DNA of 15,290 bases. Origin: WQTU01 sp031548835. GTDB taxonomy: Bacteria; Spirochaetota; Spirochaetia; CADAEX01. This document shows positions 6,228-12,446 of this stretch, piece by piece. Where the stretch lies: assembly GCA_031548835.1 (NCBI GenBank), contig JAVBQS010000054.1:1-15290 (forward strand), written 5' to 3'. Position 1 is the first letter of the stretch; every line of letters starts with the position of its first letter. A model generated the notes under the pieces. That model worked only from the letters and a program-made list of their open reading frames with translations. It did not search any database and was not told where the DNA came from. The translations under genes were made by a program, and so were the position numbers.

Positions 6228-7361
6228 CTATTTTAATTTAAATAGTTTTTCTGCATTTTTATATGCGATTTTCTCTTTATTCTCTTGACTTATAGGAGCA
6301 TTTTCCAGAAAATCCCTTGCACCTTCATTCGGGTAATATGGGTAATCTACAGAATAGATAATCCTGTCGGCCCCCATCATTTCCATAGCGTTTTGCAGCT
6401 GAGGCAGATTAAACATGCCGCTTGGTGTGATGTAAACATTGTTTTGCATATAATACTTGAAATCATGCTTCATGGGCGATGCAGAAGCAGGGAAAAAAGT
6501 ATTAATTCTATCCATATAAAAAGGAAGCAGTTCTCCCCAATGCCCCATAATAATTTGCAAATTCGGATAACGGTCAAAAACACCTGCAAAAATCAAACGC
6601 ATAACATGGACTCCAACTTCATAATGCCAGCCTATGCCTGCAGAAGCAAAACGCGCTGCAAAAGCAGGGTCAGCATTGTCATAATAAGCATCCCGCACCT
6701 CTTTTTTTACAATTGTAGGATGAATATAGAGCGGCACATCCAATTCAGCTGCAGTTGCAAAAAACACTTCAAACCGGGGCTCATCCATAAAATGGCTGTG
6801 AGCTGTTCCGTTGATCATAGCTCCCACAAAGCCAAGTTCGTTGACGCATCTTTTTAACTCTTCCGCTGCTGCTTCCGGGTCAGACATTGGTAAAGTGGCA
6901 AAGCCAATAAACCTACCAGGATATGCTGCTATTGCTGCAGCAAGCTGATCATTTGCCTCTTTTGCCAATTCTACGGCAAGAGGCGATGGTAGTAATTCAG
7001 TTGCAGGCGAATTATATGAGAGTATCTGCACATCAATGCCATTTGCATCCATACTGGCAATTCTTCCTGCTCCTATGTCGAACAGTTGTTCCGGCTTCAT
7101 TGTTAGCCGTGAACCAAAGTCAGCAACAAATGCACGGGCATGGCCGGGAGCTATTTTTTCAATTTCATCATGTGTTGCATCAGTGATGGCTGCATTGAGA
7201 AAATGTTCTTCTATGGTTATGATTTTTATTCTTTTAGAATCCTTTTCCATTTTATTCTGCTCTTGTGTACCATTATTGCCAGCTAGCTTTGTGGCGATTA
7301 TAGCAGCAGCCAATATCATAAAGACAGCCATCATTATAATTATAATTTTTTTAGTTTTCAT
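6228..7361 (-). CDS. Amidohydrolase-2 (ACMSD/resorcylate-decarboxylase-like) metal-dependent hydrolase with N-terminal membrane/signal segment
   Basis: The 377-residue product belongs to the amidohydrolase-2 TIM-barrel group, which contains ACMSD and gamma-resorcylate or dihydroxybenzoate decarboxylases as well as hydrolases. Likely metal or active-site residues are Glu51 and His53 in ITIEEHF, His214 in LYIHPT, His274 in IIMGHWGELLPFYMDR, and Asp339 in IIYSVDYPYYP. The EEHF start and GHWGE block are typical of the decarboxylase-like members, but the substrate is unknown. Residues 1-27 (basic start, then a long hydrophobic run) look like a signal peptide or membrane anchor, unusual for this mostly cytoplasmic family. 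I chose the ATG at 7361 because GGAG lies 6 nt upstream; an in-frame ATG at 7373 would add four residues but has no such site. It is coupled to a small upstream reading frame and is richer in GC than neighbouring genes. Confidence 0.88.
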   Translation of the reverse strand: MKTKKIIIIMMAVFMILAAAIIATKLAGNNGTQEQNKMEKDSKRIKIITIEEHFLNAAITDATHDEIEKIAPGHARAFVADFGSRLTMKPEQLFDIGAGRIASMDANGIDVQILSYNSPATELLPSPLAVELAKEANDQLAAAIAAYPGRFIGFATLPMSDPEAAAEELKRCVNELGFVGAMINGTAHSHFMDEPRFEVFFATAAELDVPLYIHPTIVKKEVRDAYYDNADPAFAARFASAGIGWHYEVGVHVMRLIFAGVFDRYPNLQIIMGHWGELLPFYMDRINTFFPASASPMKHDFKYYMQNNVYITPSGMFNLPQLQNAMEMMGADRIIYSVDYPYYPNEGARDFLENAPISQENKEKIAYKNAEKLFKLK

Positions 7362-7471
7362 AAATATCTCCATAAATATGTGTATAAGTTGCTACTATCG
7401 CGCAGCGCTCCGGTGACCATAGACATCCTTGCAAATCCCAATGCTAAAACCTTGCATTTTGTATTTGACAT
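7358..7471 (-). CDS. Small 37-residue reading frame translationally coupled to the amidohydrolase
   Basis: An ATG at 7471 is preceded by AAGGA with a 6-nt spacer, one of the best ribosome sites in the window, and lies just downstream of a readable minus-strand promoter. It encodes 37 residues starting MSNTKCKVLALGFARMSMV and ending in an aromatic stretch, LYTYLWRYL. Its TGA overlaps the amidohydrolase ATG (ATGA), so reinitiation is likely. The basic start followed by VLALGF...MVTGAL resembles a worn signal peptide. It may be a leader that couples translation, a real small peptide, or the remnant of a truncated exported protein whose promoter now drives the amidohydrolase. I recognise no family. 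Confidence 0.5.
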   Translation of the reverse strand: MSNTKCKVLALGFARMSMVTGALRDSSNLYTYLWRYL

Positions 7472-7493
7472 AATAAATCCTTTCTTTTATAAT
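7465..7493 (+). promoter_or_regulatory. Consensus sigma-70 promoter for the TetR gene
   Basis: TTGACA (7465-7470) and TATAAT (7488-7493) are separated by exactly 17 bp, a full consensus match. Transcription would start near 7500, inside the palindrome that begins directly after the -10 box. Its -35 box overlaps the start codon of the minus-strand small frame. It is the strongest promoter match in the window. Confidence 0.8.
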
Positions 7494-7530
7494 TTAGTAC
7501 ACATATGCTAAAATAGCACATACGTACTAA
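7494..7530. promoter_or_regulatory. 37-bp imperfect palindrome, likely TetR-family operator
   Basis: The left arm TTAGTACACATATGCTA (7494-7510) and the reverse complement of the right arm (7514-7530) match at 14 of 17 positions around a 3-nt centre, AAA. The outer 7 bp (TTAGTAC/GTACTAA) and inner 5 bp (TGCTA/TAGCA) are perfect. It lies between the two diverging genes and overlaps both core promoters, the classical position for an autoregulating TetR repressor. The length suggests two dimers could bind. The identity of the binding protein is inferred from context. Confidence 0.7.
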
Positions 7531-7538
7531 TGTGTCAA
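7510..7538 (-). promoter_or_regulatory. Sigma-70-type promoter for the small frame and amidohydrolase
   Basis: On the minus strand TTGACA (7533-7538) is followed after exactly 17 bp by TATTTT (7510-7515), with TG one base before it, giving an extended -10. The -10 and most of the spacer lie inside the palindrome at 7494-7530, so a bound repressor would block it. Confidence 0.65.
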
Positions 7539-7573
7539 CTATTTTTTTATAAAACTCAAGGAGCGCAAATTTA

Positions 7574-8194
7574 TTGGCAATCAGAAATATAAAAAATGAG
7601 ATTCTTGAAACAGCCTGTAAAATGTTTTTGGAAAAGACATATGATGAGATTTCTGTACGGGATATTGCAAAGTCTTTGAATATCAGCGTCGGAAATTTAA
7701 CTTACTATTTTAAGAAAAAGGATGACCTTGCAGAAGCTGTTGTCCTTGATATATTTAAGCAGCACACCCCTAAGCCTCCATGCAAGAGTCTGGAAGAGCT
7801 GGATGCCTGGATTGCATTATTTGAAAAATCCAAAGACGAAGATACTTTTTATTTTAAAAATTTTGAACGCTTGGCGCAAATTAGCAAAAAAATGAGGGAT
7901 ATCCGGCAGGAGGTTTTTGCAAGAAACCTCCTGTTTTGGAGAGAAACTCTAAAGACACTTTGCAAAACTGGGATATTGCAGCCGGAGGGATTTGAAGGCC
8001 AATATGACGCATTTATCCATAATTTTTACCTGATTAAAGCCAGATGGAATGAACAAAGCATGGTAGAGGCGAAGCTGGGTGTTAAAAAAATAGATTTTTA
8101 TTTCCGCGCATGGGCATCCCTCTATCCCATGTTGACTGAAAAAGGCAAACAGATTTTCAAGGAAAAAATAGAGAAAAGAATCAAAAATGTTTAA
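7574..8194 (+). CDS. TetR/AcrR-family transcriptional regulator
   Basis: This 206-residue protein has a standard N-terminal TetR helix-turn-helix: helix 1 around ILETACKMFLEKTYDE, then ISVRDIAKSLNISVGNLTYYFKKKDDL (about 26-52), where the recognition helix ends in the usual TYYFxxKxxL. The remaining 150 residues form the variable helical ligand-binding and dimerisation domain. The start is TTG with AAGGAG (7558-7563) ten bases upstream; no better start is in frame. It diverges from the amidohydrolase across a 37-bp palindrome and two opposed promoters, so it probably represses both that gene and itself, with the inducer likely linked to the amidohydrolase substrate. Composition is closer to the amidohydrolase than to the flanking AT-rich genes. 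Confidence 0.93.
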   Translation: MAIRNIKNEILETACKMFLEKTYDEISVRDIAKSLNISVGNLTYYFKKKDDLAEAVVLDIFKQHTPKPPCKSLEELDAWIALFEKSKDEDTFYFKNFERLAQISKKMRDIRQEVFARNLLFWRETLKTLCKTGILQPEGFEGQYDAFIHNFYLIKARWNEQSMVEAKLGVKKIDFYFRAWASLYPMLTEKGKQIFKEKIEKRIKNV

Positions 8195-8218
8195 GCATTT
8201 TTAACATAAGCATTTTTT
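8183..8218. terminator. Weak AT hairpin and T-runs after the TetR gene
   Basis: AAAAATG (8183-8189) pairs with CATTTTT (8196-8202) around a 6-nt loop spanning the TAA stop, ending in T residues. A second TAAGCATTTTTT follows at 8207-8218 as a direct repeat. This could end the TetR transcript, but the stem is almost all A-T. Confidence 0.35.
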
Positions 8219-8423
8219 ACATTGATAAATACTCTTTTTTTCTATAAATTCTCTGATAGTTTTTTAAATTTATAGTCTTATATACTCTTTTTCCGGCTAA
8301 AAAGTGTTATATTAATTCTCAATTTACTCTTTTTATATTAAAACAAATAATTTCATAAAATTCTAAAATAATAAAAATTAAATTGATATAAAACTAATTG
8401 AATACACAGTTATTTATTTATGT
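8195..8423. other. AT-rich gap with a possible worn rsmE 5'-end copy
   Basis: The gap holds no credible gene. Around 8291-8317 it resembles the first codons of rsmE (6101-6128): TTCC, GGCTAAAAAGT and TATATT are shared in order, and the minus-strand reading gives NITLFSRKK against NIVLFSQEE before stop codons appear. Both copies are followed by a TATTAAAA-like stretch (6135-6140 and 8336-8344). A 6-bp stem, CTTTTT/AAAAAG (8287-8304), overlaps it. Apart from these and the terminator-like start I see nothing. Confidence 0.3.
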
Positions 8424-8429
8424 TATAAT
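8421..8429 (+). promoter_or_regulatory. Extended -10 promoter for the acyltransferase gene
   Basis: TGTTATAAT is a full TGnTATAAT extended -10 element, 68 nt before the ATG at 8498. No good -35 lies at the right distance (TTGAAT at 8398-8403 is 20 bp away), as often allowed for extended -10 promoters. Confidence 0.45.
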
Positions 8430-8497
8430 TTATAGAAAAAATTATAAATAGTAGTTATAGTTATTATCTATATTTTATATAGGAGATTGCAGGCTTT

Positions 8498-9649
8498 ATG
8501 GAAAAAACAGATAACCCGCTGTTTATTGAAGAATTTAAAGAAATTGAGCCATATAGAGGCGATGATTTTCTGGCAGCATTAAAAAGGCTTAAAACCAGTA
8601 AAGCTTTAATAAAAAGTCTTAGAAAAGCAGTGTTTCCCAAAGTTCCTTTTATATTTAACCCTGTTCTTAATTTGCTTATTAAAATATATGTAAAAAAGAA
8701 TCTTATGGGTGTTGATACTCCTTATGAGTTTCAGCGCACAATTATAAGAATTGCTGTAGGCACAGTAGTAAAAAAGACAATTACAGAGATTACATTTTCA
8801 GGACTTGAAAAGTTTGATTCAAAAAATCATTATCTTTTAATCTCAAACCATAGAGATATAACGCTTGATCCTGCGCTTGCAAACTATTCAATGACAAAAA
8901 ATAATCTGCCTACATTTGAAATAGCTTTCGGAAATAATCTTCTTATAAATGATCTTGTAACAGATCTTATAAGAATAAATAAAGGTTTTATTGTAAAAAG
9001 AAACCAGAGTCCCAGGGACCAGCTTCACTCCACTGTAATATTATCAAAATATATCTGGTATACACTTAATACAAATGATTCTGTCTGGCTTGCACAAAGG
9101 GAAGGAAGGGCAAAAAATGGGGATGATACTACTAATCCTGCAATAATAAAAATGCTATATCTTTCACAAAGAAAAGGCGGACTTGAGTTTTCCGATTTTA
9201 TTAATAAACTTAATATTGTTCCAATGGTTTTATCTTATGAATTTGATCCATGCGACAGATTAAAAGCAAGGGAACTTTATAGAAGGGATACAAATGCTGT
9301 TTATAAAAAAAGAAGAGATGAAGATTTTATAAGTATGGTGCAGGGTATAACAAATTTTAAAGGCAGAGTACATATTGCTTATGGCAATGTTCTTAAAGGC
9401 GAATGGAAAGATTATAAAGATGTTGCTGATGCAATTGATGCTTTTATTCAGACAAATTACAAACTCTGGCCGTCAAATTATATTGCTTATGATATTTTGC
9501 ATTCAACAGATAAATATGCATCAAAATATGATGCAAAATATAAAGATTTTTTTCTAAAAAGATTTCACAGGCTGCAGGATAAAGTAAAAATATATGCTTA
9601 TAAAGCATATGCAAAACCGGTGGAAAATGCAGAAAAATATCAAAAATAA
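8498..9649 (+). CDS. PlsC-like 1-acylglycerol-3-phosphate acyltransferase family protein
   Basis: This 383-residue protein has the glycerolipid acyltransferase signature in mid-sequence: LLISNHRDITLDPAL (113-127), EIAFGNNLL, then NKGFIVKRN (161-169), and VWLAQREGRAKNGDDTTNP (196-214) containing the EGR substrate-binding block. The catalytic histidine is His118. The next aligned aspartate is Asp124, a His-x5-Asp spacing rather than the usual His-x4-Asp; I recall the same NHRDIxLD form in related uncharacterised families. It probably acylates a glycerol-phosphate-type acceptor at the membrane, although no clear membrane helix is seen. Extra domains of about 100 residues before and 160 after the core are unassigned. 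The ATG has AGG 4 nt upstream and AGGAG further up. Its 3' end overlaps the lipoprotein gene. Confidence 0.82.
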   Translation: MEKTDNPLFIEEFKEIEPYRGDDFLAALKRLKTSKALIKSLRKAVFPKVPFIFNPVLNLLIKIYVKKNLMGVDTPYEFQRTIIRIAVGTVVKKTITEITFSGLEKFDSKNHYLLISNHRDITLDPALANYSMTKNNLPTFEIAFGNNLLINDLVTDLIRINKGFIVKRNQSPRDQLHSTVILSKYIWYTLNTNDSVWLAQREGRAKNGDDTTNPAIIKMLYLSQRKGGLEFSDFINKLNIVPMVLSYEFDPCDRLKARELYRRDTNAVYKKRRDEDFISMVQGITNFKGRVHIAYGNVLKGEWKDYKDVADAIDAFIQTNYKLWPSNYIAYDILHSTDKYASKYDAKYKDFFLKRFHRLQDKVKIYAYKAYAKPVENAEKYQK

Positions 9650-10301
9650 GTTAAATTATTTTATATTTCCAATACTCATATTTATTTTATTTTCCTGTTC
9701 TGAAAATCAGCCTGAAATAAATCAGATATTCTGGCAGATTACAAAATATCATGATGTTGAAAATAACACATATTATGACAGGCTCTCTCTTTTTATGGAA
9801 CTTGCTGATGAAGATGGAGTGGAAGATATAAAAACAATTTATATTATTAATGATGCAGAAGAACTTTTCTGGAAAATAGAAGATAAAAACTGGATATATA
9901 AAACAAACAATAATGAAAACTGGTTTGGTTCAGATAATATTGTAATGAATGATTTTTCAGGTTTTCCTTTAGGGCAGTACCGCGCTTTAGTTCTTGATGA
10001 TGCAGGCGAGCGCCGGGAAACAACTTTTAATATTTCTTCATATGATAAAAAATTTCAGGAAAACCAGTTTCCATCTGCAGCTATAGAAAATAATATTATC
10101 TCTTTTTCTGCCAATTCTGAAACTATCTGGTTTTATAATGAAAATATGAATTTTTTAAATGAGATAAATGCTGCAAACAACAGCAGCAAAACAATGGCTT
10201 TGCCTGATAAAGCAAAAGCAATATTTTTATATAGATATGACAGAATAAACGGCTATGGATTATTATCAGGCCCTTATAAACCTGCTGTGCCTAAAAATTA
10301 A
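9627..10301 (+). CDS. Predicted lipoprotein of unknown function
   Basis: I recognise no family. The product (224 residues) opens with a basic end and hydrophobic run, then a spirochaete-style lipobox, IFILFSC, with the cysteine near residue 24, so it should be lipidated and held in the envelope. The mature part is acidic and rich in aromatic and Asn residues, with blocks such as FMELADEDGVEDIKTIYIIND and FPLGQYRALVLDDAGERRETTF that suggest a beta-sandwich (Ig-like) domain. That is inference from strand-like patterning. I chose the ATG at 9627, preceded by GGTGG, rather than one at 9594, because it gives a compact signal peptide. It overlaps the acyltransferase gene by 23 nt and so is likely coupled. 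Its stop overlaps the converging TPR gene by 11 bp. Confidence 0.75.
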   Translation: MQKNIKNKLNYFIFPILIFILFSCSENQPEINQIFWQITKYHDVENNTYYDRLSLFMELADEDGVEDIKTIYIINDAEELFWKIEDKNWIYKTNNNENWFGSDNIVMNDFSGFPLGQYRALVLDDAGERRETTFNISSYDKKFQENQFPSAAIENNIISFSANSETIWFYNENMNFLNEINAANNSSKTMALPDKAKAIFLYRYDRINGYGLLSGPYKPAVPKN

Positions 10302-11646
10302 TTTTTTGAAATTCTTCAACCATCTGTTCTTTTGTGACAATATCAACAGGCCTATTTTCTATAAATGAAAGAGCTTTTCTGGTAAAGTTAGATGTTGAAT
10401 ATATAATACCTTTAATAATATTAAGTTTTCTCATCTCTTCAATAAAGGTACGCATATATGGCTCATCAACAGGCTCAGGCATACGGAAAAAATTTATTAA
10501 AGTAGATTGTACTTTAATATTTCTCCATTTTCCTGCATTTTTATCTAATGCAACTACCTGGCAGCCGTTTTTTATTATCCTTGCATCCTGATGGGAATAA
10601 CCTTTTGCATCAATAATTTTAAGGCACATTTCAAGAAATCTTTCATTACCTGCAATAAGAAAATCTTTCATTGAATCATCTGTGCGTATCTCCTGGTATT
10701 GGGCAAGCTTTTTTTCAACATCTTTAAAATTAGGTTTTTTAGCATTTATTGCTTCCCATTGTTCAATAGCATTTATAATTTTTCTCTCTTTTTCATAACA
10801 TGTTGCAAGAAAATATCTGGCATGTATAATCTCATTTTCCGAAGCTTCTTTAGTAAGCCTTATAACACGTTCAAATTCAGAAATTGCTGAATCATTTTTC
10901 CCGGCAAGCATTGAACATATACCTTTTTCAATTATTGATTTTATTTTAAATTCAGGATCTTTCTGCGCCTTATCAAAAGCAGTTATTGCTCCGGCAAAAT
11001 TATGGCTGTCTTTATTTATTTTTCCAAGAAAAAAATATGATTCAAAACTATTTGGGTTATATTTTATAGCTTCTTCAAGTTCTGATTTAGCCTGCGGAAG
11101 CTGTTTTGTATTATAATAGAGCTTTCCAAGATTAAAATGCGCTTTATCATTACGCCTGTCAAGTTCTATTGCTTTTTTATAATGGCCTATTGCATTCTCT
11201 GCTTTTCCTCTTTTTTCCAAAAGAGTTCCTACAAGATACTGATAATCTGAATTATAGGGATCTTTTTTTATAAGCAGCATATATTCTTTTAAAGCTTCTT
11301 CATCCTGGTTAAACTGCATAAAAAGTCCTGCAATTGTCTTTCTAAATGACTGTTCATCAATAATTCCGCCGAATTTGCCTATTTTATTGACTTTATTAAA
11401 TTCCATAAGAGCTAATTCAGGCTTTCCATCAAGATTATACGCCTGCCCAAGCAAATAATGTAATTCAGAATTAGCCTGATCTTTTAGTAAAAGCTGTTTG
11501 CCAATTTTTATTGCAGACTGGTACTTGCCATTTTTTATAAGATTATTTAGTGTTAAGATCTTCCTTGGGAATAGAAAAGACTTGATCAACAATATTATCA
11601 AAAGAATTACAGCTATACCGACAATAGAAATAATGACAATAAACAT
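10291..11646 (-). CDS. Membrane-anchored TPR protein with a possible Mrr/restriction-endonuclease-like C-terminal domain
   Basis: The 451-residue product has one N-terminal membrane helix (about 1-24) and no cleavage site. About eight tetratricopeptide repeats follow (about 30-320), for example SDYQYLVGTLLEKRGKAENAIGHYKKAIELD and KAHFNLGKLYYNTKQLPQAKSELEEAIKYNP. The last 125 residues are different: an alpha/beta region with CQVVALDKNAGKWRNIKVQ (362-380) and IIKGIIYSTSNFTRKALSF (410-428), then DIVTKEQMVEEF. The last part resembles the Mrr-type pattern of a strand ending in T/S-x-x-FT, a helix, and a strand-plus-helix that chooses 'the label', but a full PD-(D/E)-x-K catalytic set is not evident. 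TPR domains bind partner proteins, so a scaffold role facing the cytoplasm is likely. It diverges from the next TPR gene across 28 bp. Confidence 0.8.
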   Translation of the reverse strand: MFIVIISIVGIAVILLIILLIKSFLFPRKILTLNNLIKNGKYQSAIKIGKQLLLKDQANSELHYLLGQAYNLDGKPELALMEFNKVNKIGKFGGIIDEQSFRKTIAGLFMQFNQDEEALKEYMLLIKKDPYNSDYQYLVGTLLEKRGKAENAIGHYKKAIELDRRNDKAHFNLGKLYYNTKQLPQAKSELEEAIKYNPNSFESYFFLGKINKDSHNFAGAITAFDKAQKDPEFKIKSIIEKGICSMLAGKNDSAISEFERVIRLTKEASENEIIHARYFLATCYEKERKIINAIEQWEAINAKKPNFKDVEKKLAQYQEIRTDDSMKDFLIAGNERFLEMCLKIIDAKGYSHQDARIIKNGCQVVALDKNAGKWRNIKVQSTLINFFRMPEPVDEPYMRTFIEEMRKLNIIKGIIYSTSNFTRKALSFIENRPVDIVTKEQMVEEFQKINF

Positions 11647-11656
11647 TAAAAACCCC

Positions 11657-11679
11657 TATAATAGAGCATATATTATGCT
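11657..11679 (+). promoter_or_regulatory. Promoter-like box and palindrome in the 28-bp divergent TPR gap
   Basis: TATAAT (11657-11662) lies 12 nt before the plus-strand ATG, with ATGACA at 11633-11638 giving an 18-bp spacer. Right after it AGCATA (11665-11670) and TATGCT (11674-11679) form a perfect 6-bp palindrome that includes the start codon. If used, this promoter would leave a leader of only a few bases. Confidence 0.3.
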
Positions 11680-12385
11680 AAGAAATTTTCTTATTTTTAT
11701 AATATTATTATTTATCAACTCTTTTATCAATCTTCATGGACAAGAAAAACTTTTTAAGAGCGCAGAAGAACTGTTTTTAAATAATAAACCTGCAGATGCT
11801 ATTCCTTTGTTTGTTACAGCGCTCCAGCAAGACCCAAATAATGAGAAAATATATATGATGCTTGGAATTTCCTATGCCCAGACAAAAAATTATACAAAAG
11901 CTATTGAAACTTTCCAGGAAGGAGCAAAAAAAGCATTAAAAGACAGGGATATATTTTACTATAATGCAGGAAATATTTATTATGTTACAGGCCAATATGT
12001 CCCTGCCAATGAAATGTATTCAAAAGCAATCAGGGAAAATGGAAATAATGCAGATATTTACCTTAACAGGGCAAATACACGGCTTAATATGCAAATGTAT
12101 GAAGATGCAGTTGCTGATTATAAGGTATATTTGGCTCTTGACCCTCAAACTTATCAAAGAGAGTCAATTTTAAAACTTATAGGTATTCTTGAAGGCAGGC
12201 TTGCGCATGAAAAGCAGTTAAAAGAGGAAGAAGAGCAGAGAAGGCTTGCAGAAGAACAGAGAAGACAAGAACTTCTTAACGAAGTTCTGGGGTCTCTTAA
12301 AAATGTAGGAGATGAAACACGCAATGTTTCTGCAGGATCGGAAAAAATAAGCGATTATGAAGAAGAGCTTGATCTAAATGAATAA
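11675..12385 (+). CDS. Exported TPR protein with charged coiled-coil tail
   Basis: The 236-residue product has a signal peptide-like start (1-22, ending HG just before QEK). Four tetratricopeptide repeats follow (about 24-158), such as KIYMMLGISYAQTKNYTKAIETFQEG and ADIYLNRANTRLNMQMYEDAVADY. A strongly charged segment, EKQLKEEEEQRRLAEEQRRQ (179-198), is a likely coiled coil, and the tail is acidic (SDYEEELDLNE). It probably acts as a periplasmic scaffold or adaptor. An upstream in-frame ATG at 11498 was rejected because it would run through the coding start of the divergent gene and hide the signal peptide. The ribosome site is poor. It is followed after 61 nt by a larger TPR gene and probably cotranscribed. 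Confidence 0.82.
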   Translation: MLRNFLIFIILLFINSFINLHGQEKLFKSAEELFLNNKPADAIPLFVTALQQDPNNEKIYMMLGISYAQTKNYTKAIETFQEGAKKALKDRDIFYYNAGNIYYVTGQYVPANEMYSKAIRENGNNADIYLNRANTRLNMQMYEDAVADYKVYLALDPQTYQRESILKLIGILEGRLAHEKQLKEEEEQRRLAEEQRRQELLNEVLGSLKNVGDETRNVSAGSEKISDYEEELDLNE

Positions 12386-12446
12386 TTTTAAATAAATAAT
12401 AAAAAATATATTAAATTTATAATGTAAATAATTTATGGAGAAATAG

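Noticed and set aside
6285..7416. Long plus-strand open frames opposite the amidohydrolase
   Set aside because: They are antisense shadows of a well-supported gene and show no family features or ribosome sites.
11498..11674. N-terminal extension of the exported TPR protein from an ATG at 11498
   Set aside because: It would run antisense through the start of the divergent TPR gene and bury a clear signal peptide beginning at 11675.
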